This document shows, one piece after another, positions 1 to 5,923 of a stretch of 10,633 nt of DNA (the stretch's first letter is position 1; every line of letters starts with the position of its first letter). The position numbers and the translations under genes were made by a program. Under the pieces are notes generated by a model. It was not told where the DNA came from. It saw only the letters and a program-made list of their open reading frames with translations, and made no database searches. Where the stretch lies: the NCBI GenBank assembly GCA_903881265.1, contig CAIRSV010000062.1, positions 1 through 10,633 of the forward strand, in the 5' to 3' direction. The stretch comes from an uncultured Bacteroidota bacterium. GTDB lineage: Bacteria > Bacteroidota > Bacteroidia > Chitinophagales > Chitinophagaceae.

Positions 1-64
1 CTAAATGCAAGCCTCCTGTAGGACTCGGTGCAAATCTGGTTCTAACTTCGTTACTCATACTCAT
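1..64 (-). CDS. gltX: Glutamyl-tRNA synthetase, N-terminal fragment (runs off the left edge)
   Basis: Reading the minus strand from the ATG at 64-62 gives 21 codons up to the window edge. They include VRTRFAPSPTGGLHL, the N-terminal signature of class I glutamyl-tRNA synthetases: the beta-strand containing RFAPSPTG that leads into the HIGH-type ATP-binding motif. The enzyme is cytoplasmic and charges tRNA-Glu with glutamate. A second in-frame ATG two codons later (58-56) is an equally possible start, since neither has a Shine-Dalgarno sequence. The rest of the gene lies outside the window, so its integrity cannot be judged. It is transcribed divergently from the deacetylase gene. The discriminating forms GluRS and GlnRS share this motif. 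GluRS is the expected family member in Bacteroidota, but the fragment alone cannot fully separate them. Confidence 0.9.
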   Translation of the reverse strand, partial: MSMSNEVRTRFAPSPTGGLHL

Positions 65-78
65 TTTCGTTTGGATGG

Positions 79-86
79 CAAATCTA
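79..86 (-). promoter_or_regulatory. Candidate -7 element for gltX
   Basis: On the minus strand these bases read TAGATTTG, an exact fit to the Bacteroidota -7 consensus TAnnTTTG, ending 14 bases before the gltX ATG. Transcription would start only a few bases before the start codon. I see no good -33 TTTG at the usual spacing; a TTTC 15 bases upstream is the nearest candidate. The motif is short and the assignment is tentative. Confidence 0.4.
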
Positions 87-170
87 TACCATAAAAACGT
101 ATGAAAGGAGGGAGTCAGTAGTAATTATATCGCTGATGGAACTATGCACTAAACATCATCAACGGCATTC

Positions 171-314
171 ATGTTGCCGTATAAAATGCAACATCAACAA
201 TTCATCTATTCGCAAATTTTAACTGCTCGTTGCGCTGACCATCAAAACTTTAGAGTATTTTCGATGTTCGGAACAATTGACCCATCAAACTTTACCCGAC
301 ACGAAATACGATGA
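171..314 (+). CDS. Possible 47-residue ORF overlapping the deacetylase start (hypothetical)
   Basis: An open frame begins at ATG 171 and ends at a TGA at 312-314, so its stop overlaps the deacetylase start codon in the ATGA arrangement seen in translationally coupled genes. Internal ATGs at 186 and 264 could also serve as starts; the latter would give a 16-residue leader. The predicted peptide has no signal peptide, membrane segment or motif I recognise, and its composition does not look clearly protein-like. It would also be the only gene here ending in TGA. The overlap may be chance. The stretch otherwise contains a 6-bp hairpin (ACGGCA at 162-167 with TGCCGT at 175-180) and nothing else I can name. 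Confidence 0.15.
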   Translation: MLPYKMQHQQFIYSQILTARCADHQNFRVFSMFGTIDPSNFTRHEIR

Positions 315-934
315 GGACTTACTTGGTAAAAACACCGCGACTATTGAAGGCTGCCTATGCAAATTGCGTATGGCATATCAATGAGCATGCCAATAGTATT
401 TATCTCACGTTCGATGATGGTCCGCATCCTGTCATTACGCCCTTTGTGTTAGATGAGTTGAAAAAACATCAAGCGAAAGCTACCTTTTTTTGTATCGGAA
501 AAAATGTGCAGCTCTACCCCGAAATCTATCAACGTATTTTAGATGAAGGACATTCAGTGGGCAATCATACACAAAATCATGTGAATGGTTGGAAAACGGA
601 TAACGTGCATTATTATAAAAATATCAAAGCGGCTTCAAAGTATATCAATACAAGATTATTTCGTCCGCCCTATGGTCGTATAACGTACGCACAATCAGTG
701 GGTGTGAATCGCCTCTTCCCTAAAACAAAAATAATCATGTGGGATGTATTAAGTGGTGATTTCGACATCAACCTAAGCCCCGAAGATTGTTTGCAAAATG
801 TTATCAGCGCCACAAAAGCAGGTTCTATCATCGTGTTTCACGACAGTGAAAAAGCGTGGGATCGAATGCATTATACCTTGCCTTTATTTCTAGAACATTG
901 TATCGCGCAAGGATGGAAAATGAAGAAACTATAA
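311..934 (+). CDS. Polysaccharide deacetylase (NodB-homology domain, carbohydrate esterase family 4)
   Basis: The 207-residue protein is almost entirely one NodB-homology domain. Visible motifs in order are: TFDDGP at 33-38 (catalytic base D35, metal ligand D36); GNHTQNH at 84-90 (metal ligands H86 and H90); RPPYGR at 118-123; WDVLSGDFD at 144-152 (motif 4 region); and IIVFHDS at 173-179 (H177). All key residues are present, so it should be an active metal-dependent de-N-acetylase or O-deacetylase of an acetylated glycan such as peptidoglycan or an exopolysaccharide. The actual substrate cannot be told. There is no signal peptide or membrane anchor: the N-terminus MRTYLVKTPRLLK runs straight into the domain. 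This resembles the short deacetylases common in Bacteroidota. The ATG at 311 is supported by an in-frame stop at 278-280 with no other ATG between. TatD follows 63 bases downstream on the same strand, so co-transcription is plausible. Confidence 0.92.
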   Translation: MRTYLVKTPRLLKAAYANCVWHINEHANSIYLTFDDGPHPVITPFVLDELKKHQAKATFFCIGKNVQLYPEIYQRILDEGHSVGNHTQNHVNGWKTDNVHYYKNIKAASKYINTRLFRPPYGRITYAQSVGVNRLFPKTKIIMWDVLSGDFDINLSPEDCLQNVISATKAGSIIVFHDSEKAWDRMHYTLPLFLEHCIAQGWKMKKL

Positions 935-997
935 CACATATCATTGGCCAACAATTTCTGCGCAAAAATCACATCCACCTCACTTACAAAAAATAAC

Positions 998-1762
998 ATG
1001 ATAGATACCCATACGCATCTGTACGATGAAAAATTCAATGACGACCGACACGATATGATACAACGAGCCATTCAATCGGGTGTCGATCGTATGTATCTAC
1101 CCAACTGCGACGCTGCAACCATAGACGGCATGCTAGAGGTTGAACGAAATTTTCCGGCGCATTGTTTTGCCATGATGGGACTGCATCCTTGTTCAGTAAA
1201 TGAACACGTTGATGAGGAATTGCGAATTGCGCGTGAATGGCTCGACAAACGGCGCTTCTGTGCCATCGGCGAAATAGGTCTTGATTATTACTGGGATAAG
1301 ACCTTTATCGATCATCAAAAGAAAGCCTTTCGCACACAAATAGAATGGGCCCTTGAATTCAATATCCCTATTGTGATTCATACACGTGAAGCCACACGCG
1401 ATACGATCGACATCGTGCAGGAATATGTTTCAAAAGGAATCAAGGGTGTATTTCATTGTTTCAGTGGAAGCTATGAAAGCGCTATGCAAATAATCGATAT
1501 GGGTTTTTATTTAGGTATCGGTGGTGTACTGACATACAAAAATGCAGGCTTGCAAGAAGTCATTCAGCGAATCGATCTAAGGCATTTAGTACTTGAAACG
1601 GATGCACCTTATTTGACACCTACACCGCACAGAGGAAAGCGAAATGAAAGCAGTTATCTGCATCTTGTGGCGCAAAAACTAGCTGAAGTAAAAAGCGTTT
1701 CATTGGATGAGGTAAAAAGCATTACGACAGAAAATGCGTTCGCACTTTTTCGACATAATTAA
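998..1762 (+). CDS. TatD family metal-dependent hydrolase (putative DNase)
   Basis: The 254-residue protein has the full TatD amidohydrolase-like TIM-barrel signature. Numbered from the ATG at 998, these are: HTH near the N-terminus (H5, H7); GEIGLDYY at 91-98 (E92 metal ligand); VIHTREA at 126-132 (H128); FHCFSG at 152-157 (H153); and ETDAPYLTP from residue 200 (D202). Family members are cytosolic Mg/Mn-dependent nucleases acting as 3'-5' exonucleases or in DNA turnover and quality control. Bacteria often carry several paralogues, so the exact role is open. The frame extends upstream to a TTG at 944, which would add 18 residues. I prefer ATG 998 because the family normally begins with M-I-D-(T/S)-H, as here, and the length then matches the usual 250-260 residues. 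The stop codon lies two bases from the tRNA promoter element. Confidence 0.93.
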   Translation: MIDTHTHLYDEKFNDDRHDMIQRAIQSGVDRMYLPNCDAATIDGMLEVERNFPAHCFAMMGLHPCSVNEHVDEELRIAREWLDKRRFCAIGEIGLDYYWDKTFIDHQKKAFRTQIEWALEFNIPIVIHTREATRDTIDIVQEYVSKGIKGVFHCFSGSYESAMQIIDMGFYLGIGGVLTYKNAGLQEVIQRIDLRHLVLETDAPYLTPTPHRGKRNESSYLHLVAQKLAEVKSVSLDEVKSITTENAFALFRHN

Positions 1763-1763
1763 T

Positions 1764-1771
1764 TACCTTCG
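1764..1771 (+). promoter_or_regulatory. Candidate -7 element for the tRNA-Ser gene
   Basis: The bases read TACCTTCG, one mismatch from TAnnTTTG, placed immediately after the TatD stop codon and 14 bases before the mature tRNA 5' end. A TTCG at 1739-1742 lies 21 bases upstream and could act as a weak -33. Position and spacing fit a dedicated stable-RNA promoter, but the match is not exact. Confidence 0.4.
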
Positions 1772-1785
1772 CGGGCACTTACAAC

Positions 1786-1873
1786 GGAGAGTTGTCCGAG
1801 TGGCCGAAGGAGCACGCCTGGAAAGTGTGTATATCCCAAAAGGGTATCGAGAGTTCGAATCTCTCACTCTCCG
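1786..1873 (+). tRNA. trnS: tRNA-Ser, anticodon GGA
   Basis: An 88-nt class II tRNA folds completely. The acceptor stem is GGAGAGT (1786-1792) with ACTCTCC (1866-1872), plus discriminator G at 1873, as expected for serine. The anticodon stem is CACGC (1813-1817) with GTGTG (1825-1829), including one G-U pair. The loop is CTGGAAA with anticodon GGA at 1820-1822, which reads UCC and UCU. The T arm is GAGAG, loop TTCGAAT, then CTCTC. The long variable arm typical of tRNA-Ser forms ATATCC, loop CAAAA, GGGTAT, with one U-G pair. The 3' CCA is not encoded (the next bases are CAG), so it must be added after transcription. Confidence 0.97.
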
Positions 1874-1880
1874 CAGAGAT

Positions 1881-1904
1881 AAAACCCGCTAACTACAGGG
1901 TTTT
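1881..1904 (+). terminator. Hairpin downstream of tRNA-Ser, possible terminator
   Basis: AAAACCC (1881-1887) pairs perfectly with GGGTTTT (1898-1904) around a 10-nt loop, beginning 8 bases after the tRNA. The right arm ends in four T, and a run of seven T follows at about 1921-1927. The stem is only 7 bp with three G-C pairs and the longer T tract is detached, so this is a weak or atypical intrinsic terminator. Its position suits ending the tRNA transcript. Confidence 0.45.
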
Positions 1905-2017
1905 CGCAATAAAAGAAAAGTTTTTTTAATCGTTCGTCATGAAACACGTGTGCATAGAATGAAATAAGCAGGTAATTTTCAATACGAATTATTAGTTGAC
2001 TGAATTAGATTTACAAT

Positions 2018-2257
2018 ATGCCCACCATCTTATTCATTCATTGAATTAGATTTTACTTTTATTCGTTAGAATGAGTAGAGCCAATGCATATTCATGTAGT
2101 AAAAGCTGAGGCCAATGGAAAAATATGGATTGAACCACGAATTGAAGTGGCTTATTTTCATAACTTCACAAAATCCGAAATAAAAGATATCATGGAGGCC
2201 ATTGACACTACTATTTCTTTAATTAAAACTAAATGGAATGAACACTTTTCAAAATAA
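2018..2257 (+). pseudogene. DUF4160 family protein, interrupted by two in-frame TGA codons
   Basis: The frame starts with MPTILFIH at ATG 2018, meets TGA at 2042-2044, continues IRFYFYSLE, meets a second TGA at 2072-2074, then runs VEPMHIHVVKAEANGK to a TAA at 2255-2257. Read through, it gives 79 positions, the normal size of DUF4160 proteins. It retains the family landmarks: MPTI at the start, RFxFYS, EPxHIHV, a lysine/tryptophan strand (GKIWIEP), and a C-terminal helix ending KWNEHF. There is no frameshift. In the family as I know it both interrupted positions are usually glycine, so each could be a GGA to TGA change. A 57-residue remnant could start at ATG 2084, but it would lack the N-terminal strands. 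DUF4160 proteins have no established biochemical function and often sit beside DUF2442 genes; a toxin-antitoxin-like role has been suggested but I cannot confirm it. The DUF2442 start lies inside this frame's end. Confidence 0.8.
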
Positions 2258-2558
2258 AAATGACAGCTTAGAATCAATAATTTTTGAATCCAAGTTGAAA
2301 ATAGTAGCGATTGATTTTCATACTGAAATCAATACAATGCTGATTGTTTTAAACACAGGAACTGTCATTCATTCTGAAATCAATATAACGGAGAGCTTAA
2401 AGGGGGCATCACTTGAGCAATTGAAAGATTATGCTATCATTGCGGAAGGCACCGGTATTCATTGGGCTTCACTAGACGAAGACATCAGTTTAAAAGGATT
2501 TCTCAAGACGACTATACAAAAGCAACGTAATAGTCATCGTGAGTTGGTCATACGTTAA
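2238..2558 (+). CDS. DUF2442 family protein
   Basis: The 106-residue protein carries the DUF2442 C-terminal signature: GTGIHW at 71-76, LDEDIS at 79-84 and GFL at 87-89, corresponding to the family's G-x-G-I-H-W-P-x-L-D-E-D-(L/I)-S pattern. The proline after tryptophan is replaced by alanine. The middle part (LNTGTVIHSEI and LEQLKDYAII) fits the preceding beta-strand and helix. The family is small and soluble with no proven activity. Its start codon lies 20 bases inside the end of the upstream DUF4160 frame, in a different phase. That is typical of a translationally coupled pair, and loss of translation through DUF4160 could reduce its expression. The N-terminal extension of about 20 residues is weakly conserved in character. 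Function is unknown. Confidence 0.85.
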   Translation: MNTFQNKNDSLESIIFESKLKIVAIDFHTEINTMLIVLNTGTVIHSEINITESLKGASLEQLKDYAIIAEGTGIHWASLDEDISLKGFLKTTIQKQRNSHRELVIR

Positions 2559-2559
2559 A

Positions 2560-2613
2560 AAGGAACTAGTGAATTTAAAATCAACATTAAATATAGGTCA
2601 TAACTAGTTCTTT
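2560..2613 (+). terminator. Long-loop inverted repeat after DUF2442, possible terminator
   Basis: AAGGAACTAGT (2560-2570) can pair with ACTAGTTCTTT (2603-2613): 11 bp including one G-U pair, around a 32-nt AT-rich loop. It starts directly after the DUF2442 stop codon. The right arm ends in TTT but no longer T tract follows; a small hairpin GAAC-AAG-GTTC lies next to it at 2614-2624. It may end the DUF4160/DUF2442 transcript or be a regulatory dyad. The long loop makes an efficient intrinsic terminator uncertain. Confidence 0.3.
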
Positions 2614-2700
2614 GAACAAGGTTCATGGTTAGTCGTCGCATTATCGTGAAAGATTGATCATTATGCTCTTATAAAACATGCTTTAACGCAATTATTCATT

Positions 2701-3162
2701 ATGAATCATCTCTATCAAATCAATATCTCAAAAGGCGGTGTACCTAAACTTCCAACAGATGAAGCAATTGTTACATTTGAAGGTATTGTAGGTGACAAAC
2801 AAAAAGACCGGCGCTATCATGGCGGACCTGAACGAGCGGTTTGCCTCTTCTCGATAGACATCATCCACAAACTGCAACAAGAAGGACATCCAATTGAAGC
2901 AGGTTCAACTGGTGAAAATCTCACACTTTCATTCAACAAGTATGGCTTGCTTGCACCTGGTATAAAACTACAAATTGGCACTGACGTAATCTTGCAAGTC
3001 ACTTCCTACGCAGCGCCTTGCAAGACAATTAAAAAATCATTTCTGAATGAACTTTTTGTCCGCATATCGCAGAAAGTTTTTACAAATGAATCAAGAATAT
3101 ATACGCGTGTACTTCGTGAAGGAAAAATCAGAAAAGGAGATCGCGTTGATATCATCGTATAA
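2701..3162 (+). CDS. Stand-alone MOSC domain protein
   Basis: The 153 residues form a single MOSC (molybdenum cofactor sulfurase C-terminal) domain. Visible landmarks are: GDKQKDRRYHGGPERAV at 31-47, the characteristic GDxQxDxxxHGG loop; GSTGENL at 68-74; and APCKTI at 105-110, with the conserved cysteine C107 implicated in cofactor or sulfur handling. Stand-alone relatives include E. coli YiiM, a molybdenum-cofactor-dependent enzyme that reduces hydroxylamino compounds, and YuaD-type proteins. No iron-sulfur domain or N-terminal beta-barrel domain is fused here. It should be cytosolic. No molybdopterin biosynthesis genes are in the window, so the partner and substrate are unknown. The start at ATG 2701 sits in a perfect ATTCAT-T-ATGAAT dyad. 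It appears to be a single-gene unit. Confidence 0.9.
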   Translation: MNHLYQINISKGGVPKLPTDEAIVTFEGIVGDKQKDRRYHGGPERAVCLFSIDIIHKLQQEGHPIEAGSTGENLTLSFNKYGLLAPGIKLQIGTDVILQVTSYAAPCKTIKKSFLNELFVRISQKVFTNESRIYTRVLREGKIRKGDRVDIIV

Positions 3163-3233
3163 AAGAACAAGCGAATAGAAATCTTCTTTCCATTTTTTTA
3201 TTACATTTAAGCTTCTAAAAAAATATACACTCC

Positions 3234-4916
3234 ATGGAGCCACAAAAAGAGCCTATTCCAACTAACTATGGTGCCCTCAGCACACTTGTCACCGTCTTTT
3301 TCTTTTGGGGCTTCATCGCAGCCGGTAACGGTGTCTTCATCCCATTTTGCAAACACTATTTTCATCTCGATCAATTTCAGTCGCAGTTAATCGACTTCGC
3401 TTTTTATGGCGCGTATTATCTTGGTGCATTGGGCTTGTTTATCTACACCACATTGAATGGAAAAGACCTTGTTGCTAAGTGGGGTTACAAACGAAGTATT
3501 GTATACGGACTTACCTTTTCGGCGTTAGGCGCTATTGCGATGATCATCGCTGTGAATGGCAATACATTTGGTGGTATGCTCATCGGATTCTTTATCGTAG
3601 CCCTTGGTTTTTCGTTGCAACAAACTGCTGCTAACCCATTCGCAATTTCGCTTGGCGATTCGGCAACAGGTTCGAACCGTATCAGTCTCGGAGGAAGTAT
3701 TAATTCATTCGGCACCTTCATAGGACCAATTGTTGTAGCCCTCGCTCTATTTGGTGTCACAAAAGCAAGCGATGATCAAGTGAATAATTTAAGTTTGGAT
3801 AAAGTAACGATACTCTATGCATTTGTTTGTGCCTTATTCCTTGGAGCAGCTGTCTTGTTTTTATTTTCAAAAAAGGTACCTGCCGGCACAAGCGAAGAAA
3901 AAACTGAGAAAGCCGGTAAAGCCTTAATGGCCTTACTTTTTATGACCATTATGTTGGTGATTGCCTTCATACCAGTGTTTATGAGTTACAAGCAAGTACC
4001 TGTTGATGACATTGCAAAAAAAGTAATTGAAGTAACCCGTATGCGTTGGTTGCTTTTTGGACTGGCAATAGTCTTGGGTACAATTTTCTTTTCATACGCA
4101 AGTGCTAAAAAAAATAATGACGGTTGGGGTGCCATGAAATATCCTCAATTGGTCTTGGGTATGCTTGCCATCTTTGTCTATGTAGGCGTTGAAGTAGCCA
4201 TAGGAAGTAACTTAAGTGAATTATTAAAACAACCGCAATTTGGAGGGTTCGAAGCTTCGCAGGCAGCGCCCTATGTTTCGATGTATTGGGGTAGTCTGAT
4301 GATAGGACGATGGGCAGGCGCTATCAATGTATTCAGACCAGAAAAGACCATGAAGAATATTTTATTATTCATCATTCCATTGATTGCATTTGGCGTGGTG
4401 ATTGCTATTAATACAATCGCACAAAGCGATATGAGTCCGCTTTATTGGTATGTGATTTGTGTGGTGATTTTGATACTCGCTTTTTATGCTACACAAGACA
4501 AGCCGGCACTAACCTTATTAATGTTCAGTTCATTGGGCGCCTTAGCAATGCTTGTTGGTATTTTTTCAGAAGGTAAAATAGCTACCTATGCCTTTCTAAG
4601 TGGTGGATTATTCTGCAGCGTTATGTGGCCTTGTATCTTTTCATTGGCAACAGCAGGCTTAGGCAAATACACGATGCAAGGATCAGGGTTCTTGATTATG
4701 ATGATATTAGGTGGCGGTATCATTCCACCGATACAAGGAAAACTTGCCGACTTGTTACAAAGTGGCAATACGCAAGTGGGTTTCGGAATTCATACATCCT
4801 ATTGGATCACCGTCGTTTGCTTTATCTATCTTGCGCTCTTTGCCTTTGCCGTAAAAAATATATTGCGCAAACAAGGCATCGATTATGATGCGAATGCAAG
4901 TTCCTCTCATTCATAA
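3234..4916 (+). CDS. Sugar MFS transporter, FucP/GluP-like
   Basis: The 560-residue polytopic inner-membrane protein resembles the fucose/glucose permease branch of the major facilitator superfamily, which typically imports sugars by proton symport. Evidence includes: FFFWGFIAAGNGVFIPF in TM1; the TM2-3 loop KDLVAKWGYKRS at 77-88, an MFS motif-A-like loop; QQTAANPFAISLG at 129-141; YVGVEVAIGS at 316-325; MYWGSLMIGRWAG at 350-362; and SVMWPCIFSLATAGLGKYTMQGSG near the end. FucP-type permeases are usually about 420-440 residues. This one has roughly 60 extra residues after TM6 (about 228-290) and about 45 after TM8, each apparently containing two additional hydrophobic segments, so perhaps 16 spans in total. 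The ROK kinase gene follows 9 bases later, arguing for a hexose or amino-sugar substrate. The exact sugar is not visible. Confidence 0.9.
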   Translation: MEPQKEPIPTNYGALSTLVTVFFFWGFIAAGNGVFIPFCKHYFHLDQFQSQLIDFAFYGAYYLGALGLFIYTTLNGKDLVAKWGYKRSIVYGLTFSALGAIAMIIAVNGNTFGGMLIGFFIVALGFSLQQTAANPFAISLGDSATGSNRISLGGSINSFGTFIGPIVVALALFGVTKASDDQVNNLSLDKVTILYAFVCALFLGAAVLFLFSKKVPAGTSEEKTEKAGKALMALLFMTIMLVIAFIPVFMSYKQVPVDDIAKKVIEVTRMRWLLFGLAIVLGTIFFSYASAKKNNDGWGAMKYPQLVLGMLAIFVYVGVEVAIGSNLSELLKQPQFGGFEASQAAPYVSMYWGSLMIGRWAGAINVFRPEKTMKNILLFIIPLIAFGVVIAINTIAQSDMSPLYWYVICVVILILAFYATQDKPALTLLMFSSLGALAMLVGIFSEGKIATYAFLSGGLFCSVMWPCIFSLATAGLGKYTMQGSGFLIMMILGGGIIPPIQGKLADLLQSGNTQVGFGIHTSYWITVVCFIYLALFAFAVKNILRKQGIDYDANASSSHS

Positions 4917-4925
4917 AAGCTACAT

Positions 4926-5861
4926 ATGCAATATAGTATCGGTATAGACATTGGTGGCACCAATTCTGTGATGGGCATTGTCGACAAGCAAGGTGTGATC
5001 GTTTTCGAAGCTTCTATTTCGACAAAAGATTTTTTGGATATCAACGATTTTATTGAAGCAATTTATATCAAACTCTCACCCGAAATTGATCGTCTCGGCA
5101 TCGAACATTTTAAAGGTATTGGTATCGGTGCGCCGAATGGAAATTATTATAACGGCAGTATCGAGTTTGCGCCGAATCTGATGTGGAAAGGCATTATTCC
5201 ATTGGCAAAACTCTTCAATGAAAAATTCAAGTTAGTATCGCTCGTCACCAATGATGCGAATGCAGCTGCTATCGGCGAAATGATGTATGGTGCAGCGAAA
5301 GGCATGAACGATTTTATTATGGTGACGCTTGGCACAGGCGTTGGTAGCGGCTTTGTAGCCAACGGAAAAATGATCTATGGCCATGATGGATTTGGTGGTG
5401 AACTTGGTCATACTATTGCCGTTCGCGATGGACGATTATGTGGTTGTGGACGCAAGGGCTGCTTGGAAACCTACACATCGGCAACAAGCATCGTGCGCAC
5501 CGCTCACGAATTCATGAAAAACAGCACAGACGAAAGTATACTGCGGCATATCACTGACTTGAGTGCTAAACATATTTATGAGGCTGCGGTTCAGCAGGAC
5601 AAACTCGCGCTCGATATTTTCGATTTTACTGGAAAAATTTTAGGTCAAAGTTTGGCAGATGCAGTGGCGATTACAAGTCCAGAAGCCATCATACTCTTTG
5701 GCGGACTAGCACAAGCAGGGCGTTATATTTTTGAACCAACAAAAAAATACCTCGAAGATAATCTGTTGATTATTTATAAAAACAAAATCAAGTTACTACC
5801 TTCCGAGTTAAAAGAAAGTGATGTGGCCATTCTAGGCGCCGCTGCCTTGGTTTGGAATTAA
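4926..5861 (+). CDS. ROK family sugar kinase (glucokinase-like)
   Basis: The 311-residue cytosolic kinase has all the main ROK motifs. IGIDIGGTN at 5-13 is the N-terminal phosphate loop. NDANAAAIGE at 109-118 carries the catalytic base D110. TLGTGVGSG at 134-142 is the second phosphate loop. GELGHT at 158-163 carries the substrate-contacting E159 and zinc ligand H162. CGCGRKGCLE at 172-181 gives zinc ligands C172, C174 and C179. FGGLAQAG near residue 260 is the adenosine-binding region. Because it lacks an N-terminal helix-turn-helix, it is an enzyme and not a ROK repressor. Glucose is the likeliest substrate, although N-acetyl-hexosamine or fructose kinases share these motifs. It starts 9 bases after the permease stop, so the two should be co-transcribed and act in sequence on the imported sugar. 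Convergent to the next gene. Confidence 0.93.
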   Translation: MQYSIGIDIGGTNSVMGIVDKQGVIVFEASISTKDFLDINDFIEAIYIKLSPEIDRLGIEHFKGIGIGAPNGNYYNGSIEFAPNLMWKGIIPLAKLFNEKFKLVSLVTNDANAAAIGEMMYGAAKGMNDFIMVTLGTGVGSGFVANGKMIYGHDGFGGELGHTIAVRDGRLCGCGRKGCLETYTSATSIVRTAHEFMKNSTDESILRHITDLSAKHIYEAAVQQDKLALDIFDFTGKILGQSLADAVAITSPEAIILFGGLAQAGRYIFEPTKKYLEDNLLIIYKNKIKLLPSELKESDVAILGAAALVWN

Positions 5862-5923
5862 TACCAATCGACGTTATTGCAAGATGACTTCATCTGAATT
5901 ACTGCATACCCGTTGGATATAAT

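Noticed and set aside
944..997. N-terminal 18-residue extension of the TatD protein from a TTG start
   Set aside because: The family begins at the M-I-D-T-H motif encoded from ATG 998; the extension is low-quality sequence in a normal intergenic space.
2042..2074. Selenocysteine insertion at the two TGA codons of DUF4160
   Set aside because: The replaced positions appear to be glycine in the family, not cysteine, and I see no SECIS-like hairpin immediately after either codon.
1860..2700. Integrated mobile element using the tRNA-Ser 3' end as attachment site
   Set aside because: I found no integrase and no repeat of the tRNA 3' segment downstream within the window.
4625..4888. An 87-codon plus-strand frame inside the sugar permease
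   Set aside because: It overlaps conserved permease motifs in another phase and shows no domain of its own.
5862..5923. Bidirectional terminator between the convergent kinase and TMTC-like genes
   Set aside because: Only GATGA-CT-TCATC was found, with a 2-base loop and no T tract, which is not a credible terminator.
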